Of a stretch of 64,000 bases of DNA, positions 46,737 through 58,586 are shown piece by piece. Numbering within the stretch: the stretch's first letter is position 1; each line of letters starts with the position of its first letter. The position numbers and the translations under genes are program-made. A model generated the notes under the pieces. The model ran no database searches, was not told the origin of the DNA, and worked only from the letters and a program-made list of their open reading frames with translations. The stretch lies in NCBI GenBank assembly GCA_021904315.1, contig CM038922.1:13243347-13307346 (forward strand). Reading direction: 5' to 3'. The DNA is from Sphagnum magellanicum (taxonomy: Eukaryota > Streptophyta > Sphagnopsida > Sphagnales > Sphagnaceae).

Positions 46737-47004
46737 CTACTATAATTACTTTCGAACCTTGTGTGTTGACTGATGAGTTTCAGCATTTCATACTGAGATT
46801 TAATAAAATCTCCTTACTTCGCGGATGCCATTGAAAGAGAGGATAGGGGGTGAAAGGAGGCCCCAAGATAGTGTGAAGACAGGGTGACTCTATGAATAAC
46901 TCTATTGTCCACATCTCCTTTGGAAACTCGGGAACTATAAGCTCAAGCTGGAAACCTTGGGGTTTAGGTGGTAATGCCTGCCTGCTTTAGGTATAGGTTT
47001 TTCC

Positions 47005-47320
47005 ACATGGACAAAACGATTAATTTAATTTCGTTAAAAAAAGTTCAGTCATTTTGCGAGAAATATTTTGATAAAAGAATATTTTGTCACAAATTCGATG
47101 TTTTTTTTTTGACAATTTGTGGCAAAACATTCTTTTTATTTGTGACAACATATTTGCCAAAAATTTGAAAGAAAATCTAAAAGTTCTTCACAATTGCCTA
47201 CTACAACATGAAAGGGTTTTCTACTTTCTTATTTTTGAATATTGCCAAATTTTGGCTAAATATTCTTTATGGATGATCATCACTCAAGCAAACATCACAA
47301 AATTGAAAACAAAAAACACT
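47005..47320 (+). repeat. Dispersed AT-rich repeat, copy 4
   Basis: Shares CACAATTGCCTA, ATGAAAGGG, TTTTCTACTTTC, AATATTGCCAAATTTTGGCT and TTTATGGATGATCATCACTC with 63480-63740. Same orientation as copies 2, 3 and 5. Confidence 0.7.
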
Positions 47321-47691
47321 ACTTGTGTTATGTATTTGCAAACAGGCTACTAACCCAATAGTGGGGATGAGAGTTTAATTCTCCACAATTTTGGCAAATA
47401 CCAATAATTTTTTTTCTTTTTTCGGCTATTGAGACCTTTTGCAAATGATTTTGTGAATATTATACAAAACATATTCTAGATATTTTATAATTGTTTTGGT
47501 CATAGAAATTTCTCTTAAAACATATTAAATATATTAGGGGAATTTTTTTTAATTATTAATATTGGAAATTTGACACGTGTGAGTAGGGTTGAGGGTTTAA
47601 GAAGAAAGTGCATTTTTTTGGCTCATTCTTGGATTCTTATAATTTCTTTTTGCCCCTTTTTTTTGGGCTTTTTTGGGGCCGAAATTTAGGG

Positions 47692-47719
47692 TTAGGGTTT
47701 GGAGCTCGCTTTAGGGTTT
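47692..47719 (+). promoter_or_regulatory. Pair of telo-boxes
   Basis: TTAGGGTTT occurs at 47692-47700 and again at 47711-47719, in the probable promoter or leader of the PHD gene. Confidence 0.5.
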
Positions 47720-47734
47720 GGATTTCAGTCGAGC

Positions 47735-47850
47735 GGGAGCAGGAGCAGGAGGAGAAAGAGGATCACGATTGAGAGGAGGAGGAGCAAGAGGAGGACGAGG
47801 AGAAGAAGAAGAAGAAGAAGAAAAGAAAGAAAGAAAGAAAGAAAGGAGCG
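47735..47850 (+). repeat. Purine microsatellite (GAGGAG / AAG / AAAG)
   Basis: A run of GGAG, AAG and then GAAA units in the probable 5' leader of the PHD gene. The open frame through it (Arg/Lys/Glu only) is a by-product of the repeat. Confidence 0.8.
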
Positions 47851-48668
47851 TGTGAGTGTTTATCACAAGCTTTTCAGTGAGATGAAGAACAGCTCTCGGA
47901 GTGTTTTGTATTGTTTTGTTTTTTTGGATTTTCTTGCTTGATTGTGTACTGGGTTTTGCTTGAATTCAGTGAGAATTTTGATGGCCTTCTGATGGAATCC
48001 GAGGAGTGGAGATGTGGTGCGAGTAAAAGTATCCGGGCTACTTCAGTTATTTCCATGTTTGGTTTTCGGGATTGCTTGTTCCCGAAGTTGTCGGGACTGT
48101 TGTTGCTTTTCTTGTTGTTGTAAGGGGTTTGGATTGGAGAACTGTTGATGGCAAAAAGAGGACACTTGGGAAACCGAGGGATTCGGGATCTCTGGATTAT
48201 GGAGGTTTGATTTTGAGCCTGCTGGTGTTGTTTTGTGAAGTGGTTTGTTTTGGATTTTTGTTTTTGGGTTGTGGAATGCTCAAGGGGATTTTTCTATGTG
48301 TGGAATTTGAAGGACGTTTGTCAGGTGGGTGAAGTTTCTGGTTCTTCTCTGTTATTTTTATCTTCTGTTTTTGGGGGTTGTTGGAGTGGTCGTTGTGCAC
48401 TTTAGACTTGTTGGCAGTGACAAAGGAGGGGTTCTTCTCTTTGCAGCTCTGCTACAAGAATGTTGCAGTTCTTAGTGTGGAGCAGGTTCTTGGCAGCAGT
48501 ACCAGTGCACATGTTGATGCGACGTGGAATAATAGATTGGGATGATGATAAGGAGCTCTGGAATCTTGTTCCTCCAAGTATTTGGAGTCCTTGAGAGAGA
48601 GAGGGCATATGACCACGCGGTCCTCATGCAGCTAAGGTCAGCTGGATTGCTTTTTTTTGTCTAGTGAA

Positions 48669-51600
48669 ATGGAGGACGGATGCAACAGTAATGGACATTG
48701 TAGTACAGGAGAGGCAGTCGACCTGCTGCCGGAAAAAAACACTGACACGAATAAGGAGGCTGCTGAAAATGTTGCCCAAGTGGGTACTACCACCAGCTCA
48801 ATGCACCTGACTGTGCAGAACAATGGTGAGGTTGGCTTGAACAGCCCCCTTCTCAATCGGGTGGTGCAGAAGAATGAGACTTTGAAAGTGTACATGAAAC
48901 GGAAGTTCCGTGGTGGAGGTTTGAAGGAGTTGTGGGGGACTCCATTGAAAAAGCAGAACATTGGGATGTTGTCAGAAAATGCAGCAGATATACAGTTGGA
49001 TTCCAGAAATGCTCTCTTTTCCCAGGAGTGTGACACCACTTTTGGAAGTAAAACAGAGGTGGCGACAGCCATCATCATCAATGCAGAAAATGGAACTGAG
49101 AACAGGTATGTCTTTATGGTTCCCTTTTCCCTGCAATCCTCTTGAATTGATTTTTAATGAAAATTAGGTCAGTACTATTTGCAAGAAGGGTAATCGTTCC
49201 AGCAGCCATCAAGGCAATAGTGTGGTTGTAGGGCAAATGCCAGTTGAAGGTTGACCCCTGTCATGTTTCCACAATAGTAGACAAATTGAAGAAGGTGGGT
49301 GGATGTGAACTGGTTTTGTCTAAATTGTAGGAACTCAGAGGGACTCCTGAATTCTTCCTTCGAAGGAAGAATTTGCGGCAAGTAGATTGTTGGGGTTACA
49401 GCTACTACTAGAAGATTTCCAATTTCTGACCGGGTGATACAGTAGCCCTTTGGTTGAAGAGATACCAATGTATTCTTCATTAGTGTTGTACATGTCATTC
49501 TTTTCTTCTTCCTTTTCATCTGTCTTAAAACAAGTATTGGGTTGAGCTTGCTGTCTGCTATGATGTGTTTGTTTACATCTATGTAACCCCCATGGGACTT
49601 CCTAGATCATGCATTTCTGATGGGTAATTGGGGTTTATCAATTTTGGATTGTCAAACAGGAAGTCAGAAAGGCACGCAGTTTTCCTTCCTGCAGAACGGA
49701 TGTTGGGTTCAGCCGTGTTCTCCTTGTGTACTGATTTTGTGGAGTCTACTCCAAAGGCAAAAGATCATCCAGGATTGAGAATGCCTTGTGAGATGAGCAT
49801 GCTTCATCCCACTGGCACCATCAGTGTTGAGACTACACATTCTTGCTTTGATGGTCATATCACTGCTCCTCTGGAGTTTAAGCCTGATGATCTGTTGGAG
49901 GCAAAAAACATTGAGTTCACCACCCTGGAGGTGGAGAAGCCCATTCTGAGTGGGGTTGTTGAAACTGAGAATGCAGCACTTATGTCCCCCCATGTAACAT
50001 CCAAAGTAAATGGGCCCCTGAGCACAGTACGTGAATGTGTCTTAGAGTCTGTGAAAGCAGAACCTGTGCTGTTCTTGGACTCAAAGAATGTAGAGGTCAC
50101 CCAGGAGGCAAATGCGCCCATTGTGAAGAACAAGACTGAAGCAAATGATTGGAACAATGTTCTGAACTGTGAGTCATCTATTGGTGAGGTCACTGAGTCA
50201 TCCATCAGTGGAGCTCAGGATTGTCTCATGCTGTCGGCAGAAGTTGGGCCTTTGCTGTTGGAGTCAAGCACTGTTGGGTCAGAGGGGGACATGCCTATTA
50301 TCGTAAGGGAGGAGGTTTGTGAAATGAAGAAGGAAACATTTGCATCGAATGGTGCTTCTAATAAGGTGGAATTCTTGAGCACTGAAGTTCATGAAGATGT
50401 CAAGCTCAACATGGAGGTGATGAAGCCTGCTTTGATTGATGTTGCTAAACTCAAGGAGGAAACGATTAGCTTGAACAGTGTTTCTTCTTTGGTTGAGCTT
50501 TCATGTGCTGGGGAAACTCATGAATGTGTCACATTTTCTGTGGAGCCCATGCAACCACCAGAGCTTACCCATAACAGTGACAGCTCTGAAACTAAGAAGG
50601 AAGTATTTGTATTCAACAGTGTTTCTAAGATTCAGTGCTTGAGTAATGAAGTTCAGGAATGTGAAACCAGTTCTGTTGAGTTCAAAGAAATGCCACTGTC
50701 AAAGGAATCTGCTGCAGTAGAGACTAAGGTGCTGGTGCCGCCAGATCCACTTTTGAATGACACAGCAGAACAAGTTCAGGAATGTGTAACTGGTTCTGTC
50801 GAGTTCAAAGAAATGCTGCCATCAAAGGAATCTGCTGCAGTGGAGACTGAGGTGCAGGTGCTTGATCCACTTTTGAACAACACAGCAGAACGTGAAGTGA
50901 CCTGTAAAGGGGAAGAGAGTGAGAGTGACCTTTGTGGGGCATCACTGTTTCCAACAAACCATGGTACAATATTTGCAAGGACACCTGAATCTTTCAAGCC
51001 ACTCGGATTGTCTCTGCCCATAGTAGAAGACTCTGGTCCCGCCACTGTATTGTTAAATTCTTCACCTTCTCTTGATGCTTCACTTCCATCTCTCTTAACT
51101 CCACCAGTTGCTTCAGCGGCAATAAGGCCCCCTCTTTTCTTGCTCACCGGACAGGACAGTATGAACTCTTTGAATGCCACTGTGGATATGCCTTCTACGG
51201 AGTCTTCTTCATTGCACCATGGGTGTGACGATCAACCAGAGAAATCACCACTCTCAGGATTGTGTCATGTGAGTCCAAGTGTTTCTTTGAGTCTTTGACC
51301 CCTCCTCTTTCTGAGACTTACTGAGTTTGGGAGCAAAATCTGACTTTTTCTAATGCAAGAAGTTTGCCCATGTTTTTCTAGCAAACCTAATAACATCAGA
51401 CATGCTGATTTCACTGGTAAAATATGTGAATGCTGCACAGATTGCTGGAGAGGAAGCAGCAGCAGGGACAGAAAAGGACAGACTGGACACTGATGCAGGC
51501 TTGAAGGAAATGAAGTTCAAGGATGAAGATGAAGTTCTTCCAATGGCTACCACCCAGACTGAAAGTACAGTTTGTGAAGAGAGGAATGTGCATGAGGAGG

Positions 51601-54600
51601 ATGCAGAGGTTCCTGCTACTGCTGAGTTGGTCAATGATGGACACATTCATGGATGTTCATTTATGAGCTTGATGAACGGGGATGAACATGTGATGGACAC
51701 AGTCCAAGATGATACAAATGGCGTGTCTCAGTTGGAGTCGGAAATAAGTGTGCTATCTAAAGCACCTGAAGTTTGTGTTCAACAATTGGATGGCATTACT
51801 ACTGGTTTATTACAATCTGGAACCTTACTAGATACAGAGGGGACAAGTGACACCCATTTCTTAGAAGAGATGAAACCAGACCTGGAAGGACTCTCTAGTA
51901 GTATACAGAAGTTGGGTGGTAAGTGTGAGCATGCGAGGACCAAGTGGTGCAGCAAGTGTATGGTGTTGAAGAAGGGCCATCATATGTGCCGATTAGAGAT
52001 GATGGGTAATGAAGATGGAGACAACAGCAGCTTGATGGAAAGGCAGGATTCGGCTATGGAGGTCGGTACCCCTCCTCCTCCACTGCAATCGCCAGGTTTC
52101 AAGGTTTGTCTATTTCACACTTCTGGAGTGTCTTTCTTTCTTGTGATGGAATATCTACTGATTGGAAGTCACTGCTGCTGCTGTAGGTTTCCCTGTATGC
52201 TGTTCTTCCATCTCATTAATGAGTGCCAGAATCATTTCACAAATGTTTTGAAGAGTTTTTCTTGCTGGTCTTAAAGCTTGCCTGAATCACCATCTGGAAA
52301 TCATGTTCTATCAGGAAATCTGGGTTTCAGTTTTTGTGAATTCCTTTTGTGTTCTCTGCAGATTCGATTGAAGGTGAAAGGCCCTGTGGAAGGTGCACTG
52401 AAGGATGTCCCGACAACAGCCAAGCAGTTGCTTGCATCTGGGTTGCTGGAAGGGCAGCGAGTCCGTTATGTGGGCCGAGGTCAAGTATGTTGTCAACTTT
52501 CTGTAGCAATGAATGTATTAACCCATTCTCAAAAGGGAACAGATTGTGAATGTAATCACCACCCAACACTAAATGCAAATGAAGAAAGTGACAATTGCCT
52601 TACTTATGCTGCTTGGTGTTGCTTCTTTCTCACATATCTATTTACTCAGAAGGAACATGCTGTTTTGTGTTTTGCTTGTGGCCTTGTATCACGTCCCTGA
52701 GATTGGTCTATGCACATAAGGCTTAACCTCTGCAGTACTAGCAAAGATGAATTGCTGACTTCTGACATTCTGCAGCAGGTCCTGCTAACTGGGATAATAC
52801 AAGCTGGGGGAATCCTATGCAACTGCACCGAATGTGGTGGCCTGCAGGTAGGTGGTTTGCTGCATATATGTTCTTTTGTTTGTGGGTTTAGGGTTTAGGG
52901 TTGTCTTTCGTTTTGGAGATTAGCTGTATTGGTGATGCTTGTCTGACTTTTTTCTTTCTTTCTCCTCTCTGGGAGGTTGGGAACACATGTATGAATCCAA
53001 GACTGATTTGGAAATGAGGGACTAATGTATGCTAAATGGGTTGAAAACTGTGAAGATAGTCAATGTCTCTTCATTCGAGAAGCATGCTGGCAGCTCAGCA
53101 CGACGCCCAAGTGATTACATCTTCCTTGAGAATGGGAATTCCCTTCACAAGGTTTTGGAATCTGGCTGGAAAGCAAGAGACAGAAAGTCGAATGTCCTGG
53201 TGGCTCTAAGGATGGCAATCGGTGAAGCCTGCAGTGAGAGTTCCGGGAGCAAGAAGAGCTGCTGCTCCAAGTGTGGATTTGCGGATGGTGAGCTAGTCTC
53301 TTGCAGTGGTGCAAGCTGCATGAATTTGTGCCACCCAGGTAGACCTTCTGTAACCCATTGCACCAGTGTACAAACTTCCTACATCAAGCCCATAGGCCTA
53401 AAGCCTAAAGCCTAAATCCATACACCTTATGAATGAACTGGAAGTGCTTGTGGGTTCAAGTGCAAACCAGTGTTGTTAAAATGCCTTTTGAAGAACTTGT
53501 TAGCCAGCTAACACTTGTCTACACTGTCAGTAGAGAGAACCGAAGGTGAAGAGACGGTTGCCCATGTTTAAAACACTGCATGTTTTCTCTTTTCCTCTGT
53601 ACAAGCTTCATTATATAGCCCAAAATTTCTGCAGATTCTGTATTGCTCTGAACTTGTGTTTTTGTTTCAAATGCTCATATGTCTGAGTTTTATATTGCAG
53701 ACTGTACTGGCTTATTGCAAGGTGATTGGCTTTGTGCCAAGTGCAAGAGGACAGAGAAGAAGCTCAGACCAACCTCGGGTATCAAAACCAAGGTTGTTGC
53801 TGCTGCTCCTGCTTCTGCTGATGGCAGGGGAGTGCAAGCTTTATCGAGGTACCACATGAAAACATTGTACTCCAGTGAAGTCTTAGTGGTCTATGTTGGA
53901 AACTCCCACACTGCATGGAGTTGCTGGGATCTCGGGTACAGATTTTTCTTGTCCCTAGAGATGTTTGACATGAAGGTGCCTGATTTTTCTTTTTACATTT
54001 TGTGGGGACGAAGGGACAGAGAGCTGCTGCGGACCCCCACAAACGTGAGCAGAGAATCAAGTGGCCCTAATTTCAATAAGGCTCTCTTCTTGCCAGGAGG
54101 TTTGCCAGATGATATTGAGCTTGGCTACTATGTGAAGGGCCAGGTTAGTGGGAATCCCTCTGTCACTCTGCTCTGTAGAAGCATGTGTTCCTATCAAGCT
54201 TTAGGTTATTGTAAGTGATCGTCAGGCCCAAGGGATTTGAGGGGTGCGGGCATCTGTTGTTGTGAGCCAGTAGTCATATGTATTACTTGAGGGTTCAAAG
54301 GATCTTAACATACAGTCCAGTTCTGCAGCAAGATGTTAAATTCTTATGAATCCCGCAACGGTGGTTTGTTATTGCAGAATTACTTATCAGGAGTGAAGAA
54401 AGGTGCCGGCATCTGCTGCAGCTGTTGTCAGCAAGTGGTGAGTTCTTGGGTTCATGGAGAAATCAATTTCTTTTGTTCTTTGTATAGCTTACAGTTCAGA
54501 GAGCCTTGGGACAGCAAAGTACTATGCTGAACTTGGTGATGCGCAACTTGGCACATTGTGGTGTCCTTCAAACATGTTATTGTGCAAGGTCTGCAGTCCT

Positions 54601-57600
54601 GGAATGACCACAATCAGTCTGACCAAAGCGCTAAACACAGTAGTGTTCCCTTTGTTGCTGCAGATCAGCTGTTCCTTGTTTGAGCAGCATGCAGGCTGGG
54701 GTTCTCGTAGGAATCCGTGAGTTTCTTTCTTCCCCATGTTCTCACTCATGATCCAGAATTATACTTCAACATGATTTGATCACTCTTGTGAAGCTTTGAT
54801 TCCCCCATTCCTGTAACAGATTGTGTTAGATCTTCCAGGGTTGTTCTTACATGGGTGCTGGATTTACAAAACTCTTTTGATAACCAATATGGACAGGTAT
54901 GGGAGTATCTACTTGATGGATGGTCGTTCTCTCCGAGAGGCTGCCCAATCACTTGCCAGTCAGCATAAGGTGAAGACTGTGGGTGGCACATTGTCGATAG
55001 CTGAAAATGTGGACTTCTGCCATGAATGTGGGGATGGTGGAGAGCTGGTTCTATGTGATGGATGCCCTGCTGCCTATCATCAAGGTCCACATCTTTTTCA
55101 CTAGGTCTCACTGCATAACAGAGTTGCTTTCCAGGTTGATTCCTAAGGGAAGAGTTAGACAAGGAGTGAGTGAAGGATAACTATTATCAGTACCCACACT
55201 ATTAACCATTTTTTGTTTTTTTTGTGGTGACTGAGCTAAGTAGTTCTTGAGCATATTTTTCCTGTTGTCTGGGAATAATATGGTTAACTGCCAAGTAGGA
55301 TGTGAGGACAAAGTCATAAACCAGATAGTGGGGTCTTGAAAATCTGCTAAAAGTGGTATTTTGCTTGCAGACTGTTTGGGGCTGGACAGTGTGCCTGCTG
55401 GCGACTGGTATTGTCAGGATTGTCAGCTACAGCAATCAGCTACAACTGGGAATGGACATAGGGTAGTGGGCAAGCAGCGTCTCAAGAGGAGAACAAAAAC
55501 TCTTCTCACCAAGGACCGTATCACAGGTCGCTGCACACGCCTGTTGCAGGTTCCTGAAACTGTTATCCTTGGTGGCTGTGTTTTCTGCAAGTAAGTTTTT
55601 CTCTGCCCACGTATTTGGGTTCAGGTTTCAGGTGGTCAGCAGTGTTTTGAATGTACCTTGACATCTCACCTTTTGGTGCTGGTGTGTCTGGCATTGTCTT
55701 CTTGCTGCTTGTCTTTTCATCTTACAGTAGTGTATCTTGTTTTTTTTCCAAATTGGCATGTTCTGTCTCCTGCACAGTCATTAAGTTTCTTGTGGAGGCT
55801 GTGCTCTCTTGATGTCACCACCTCCCAATTTCAATTGCATTCATGCTACAGCTGAGGTCTGTGTGATGTGGTCGGTTGGCATAGTCCTGTAGCTTGGGTG
55901 GTAGTGATGTGGTTTCTGTGGTTTGTTTGATCTCTTTCAGTGTTCCTGATGGTTCAATCCGTTGCTCTGACTTATTCAATCTTTTGTCGTTTCAGATCAG
56001 GAAGCTTTGCCAAAACAGGTTTTGGTCCAATGACAATTCTGCTCTGCGATCAAGTGAGTCTTTTGCATCTACTTCTTTTCCAGTTGGTCTGAAGGAGAGT
56101 TGAAGTGAAGAATACTTGTGGAACTGATGTCTATGATATCTGAGAGTAACATAACCTGCTGCTGGTGACAGTGTGAACGGGAGTTTCATGTTGGGTGTCT
56201 GAAGGAGCAGGGGTTAGCAGACCTCACAGTGAGTTTTTCTCTCTGCCACTTATCTTCCTGTACTGGGGTCAAGAATATATGAACTGAAGGTTACCCTCAC
56301 AAGCTTGTTGTAGCTTCAATGAGGATATTAGCTATGTCTCTTGAGGATGAGCCGACATCATAACTGAGTCTTCCCATTGCTTCTAGAAAAATTGCCAGAA
56401 ACTCAGGACATATAAAACCTTAGCAGTTCATGTAAGTTATATGTTTCAGAAGCAGGTTGTTTGTTGAATGGGCATCACTGTCATTGCAGTTGAAAGTTGC
56501 TGGTCATGCGCTGACTAAACTGCATTAATGAGTTGTGCATGTTTGCTTCCGCTCCACAGGAACTGCCAGAGGGGGAGTGGTTCTGTGGGGAAGACTGCAA
56601 ACATATTCACAGCATATTGAGTTTGCTTGTGGCTAATGGACCTGAACCACTGGCTGACAGCATTATTAGCAGAGTGTTGGAAAGCAGGCAGCTGCGAGCC
56701 ACTGCTGCTGATGAGCAGGCTGCATCCAGTAAGCCTCATTTTGAGTGGCAACTGCTTCATGGCAGGCAGGGTGACCCTGCCAACGGCCGGACCCTTGCTG
56801 AAGCTGTTGATATCTTCTCGGTACAGCACTTCTTAACCTCTTTGAACAGAAACCCATTACTTTTTAGCTTATCAATAGGAGTGTTGTGGTTAGAATGTAA
56901 GAGGGACCCGTGATGCAGATTGTGCAATTGAACAATGCTCAGCATTAGGATTTGAAGTTTAAACCCTAGACCCTAAACAGTCACAGTCCCTATGTGTATC
57001 ATGCTGTAATGCTCCCTCTATGAATAATTTCAGGAATGCTTTGACCCAATTGTGGATGGACCGTCAGGAGGTGATTTGATTCCCCTAATGGTCTACAGGT
57101 ACTTCTCCTTTACTATGTATATCAATGAGGTGCAAATGGGTCTGTTGTTTTTACATGGTTCCTGGCTTCTGTAATTGTTCTACTTCCGTAGTGCTCCAAT
57201 TATCTGCTTGAAAAACCATTGGTGCAATTGTTCTTGGATGCTGACAAGTATAAACTCTGTATTCCAGCCGGACATTACGAGATCAAGAATTTGGTGGCAT
57301 GCATTGTGTTGTGCTCAAGTGCAAGTAAGTTGCCATTTCTCTCAGTCTATCTTGTAGCCCTAAACCCTCAACCCTTGGGTTTGATTCTATTTAGATGATT
57401 TCTTTTCACAGATGCTTGAGTATGTTGTTTGCATGTCTATACTGCTCATATACGACTCTCACCATGATTTGTTGCATGTTTACAATGCTCACATATTATG
57501 GGGGCTGTGGTTGTTTTTTCAGTGACAAGGTGGTATGCACAGCAGTTATTCGTGTTTTTGGGCGGCAGCTTGCAGAAGTTCCGCTTGTGGCAACTAGCCT

Positions 57601-58586
57601 TGAGCACCAAGGCCAGGTAAGTTCTTGGTGGTGGGGCTTCCAATCAGTTATCGATTCTCTCATCTCTCCAGCTGGATGTAAACCTTCATTCATGCGTCTA
57701 GTGCAAGAACCATGTTCCTCCATGAAGACAATTTGAAGACTCTTCAAAATTTGACTTCCATCTGTGGGTATATTATAACTTGTGGGGGTGTTTTTTGATG
57801 CAGGGGCATTGTAAAGCACTTTTTTTATCAATTGAGAGACTGCTTGGAGTTTTGCGTGTGGATCGTGTGGTGTTGCCAGCAGCAGAGGGTGCAGAGGGTA
57901 TTTGGCTTAACAAGTTTGGGTTCAGTAAGATGGCTAATGATCAGGTATGTTTATATTGTTTGTATGTAGAGTTGACAAGATTGTTCCCACCAGGCAATAA
58001 GTTCATTGCTCTTACTGTGCTCTGTGTTGTGTCTGTCTTCTCTTCTTCCTGTTTGCTGGCTTGGGGTTCCCTGTAGTTCTTCTATTTGGCTTCTCTTTTC
58101 TTCTTGGTTTCTTCGATCGTCTACTTCTCTTCTGTGTTCTTTCACACTAGCCAGAGCATCAGGGCCAAGTCTCCTGTCAGTCATGGTCTTTGGAAAATGG
58201 ACGAAGTGCAGTGGAAAATTTATGACATTGACCTCCACCCATTGCCAAAGAGCTAATGAAGTCAGTGAGGACATTATGGTAGCCAGTTGCTACCGTACAC
58301 ATGTTTGTTGAAGGTCCTTAAACGTTCACGTGTGTCATTGTTGGATTTATTGGATCACATCTTTTCTTGTGTCAACTCAAATTTTTTGTTCAAGTTGACT
58401 TTGATTGCTAGCATGGAGTTCTCCTAATAAGGAAGATACTTTTGGAGTGAAATTTTGTCAGTTCTTGTAATGGACATGATTTTTGGGTTTTGGCAGGTCC
58501 AAAGATATCGATCCAACTTTCAGCTCATGATTTTTTCGGGATCATCCATGCTTGAGAAGGAAATTATACCTTTGATTATTTCTTAA
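48669..58586 (+). CDS. PHD-finger / TDBD / GNAT acetyltransferase (IDM1/ROS4-type) chromatin protein
   Basis: Twenty exons join in frame to 1601 residues: 48669-49105, 49660-51268, 51441-52103, 52362-52484, 52779-52847, 53056-53338, 53701-53848, 54014-54143, 54378-54437, 54664-54716, 54897-55084, 55371-55590, 55996-56053, 56172-56228, 56560-56820, 57034-57098, 57268-57324, 57523-57616, 57804-57944, 58497-58586. Residues 1-900 are acidic and partly repetitive. Then follow TDBD 1 (about 904-1000, KQLLASGLLEGQRVRYVGRG, SSFEKHAG), PHD 1 (1036-1075), TDBD 2 (1110-1215, GLPDDIELGYYVKGQ, LFEQHAGWGSRRNP), PHD 2 (1230-1269, CHECGDGGELVLCDGCPAAYH), PHD 3 (1320-1378, CDQCEREFHVGC) and a GNAT fold (1400-1590, VFGRQLAEVPLVAT, HQGQGHCK). 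Arabidopsis IDM1 of this architecture binds histone tails and acetylates H3 to guide DNA demethylation; the same role here is inference. The ATG at 48669 is the first in frame. Confidence 0.93.
50510..50895 (+). repeat. Internal protein-coding repeats in the PHD gene
   Basis: Two units of about 40 codons are adjacent: VQECETSSVEFKEM...LLNDTAEQ (from about 50651) and VQECVTGSVEFKEM...LLNNTAER (from about 50774). Weaker relatives (THECVTFSVEPMQ, EVHEDVKLNMEVMK) precede them, each with a SNSVS/FNSVS-like lead. The array looks like stepwise tandem duplication within exon 2. Confidence 0.85.

Larger units (their letters stand above)
45825..48668. other. 3' flank of the CCDC13-like gene and upstream/5' leader of the PHD gene
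   Basis: No coding gene is supported. 46611-46736 is a tandem duplication and 47005-47320 a dispersed repeat. From about 47640 the sequence is a GC-richer leader with two telo-boxes and a purine microsatellite. The leader of the PHD gene probably contains at least one intron before the ATG at 48669. Confidence 0.55.

Noticed and set aside
49709-51180. Long minus-strand open frames opposite the PHD gene
   Set aside because: They mirror the coding strand of a well-supported exon and have no splice context or recognisable domains.
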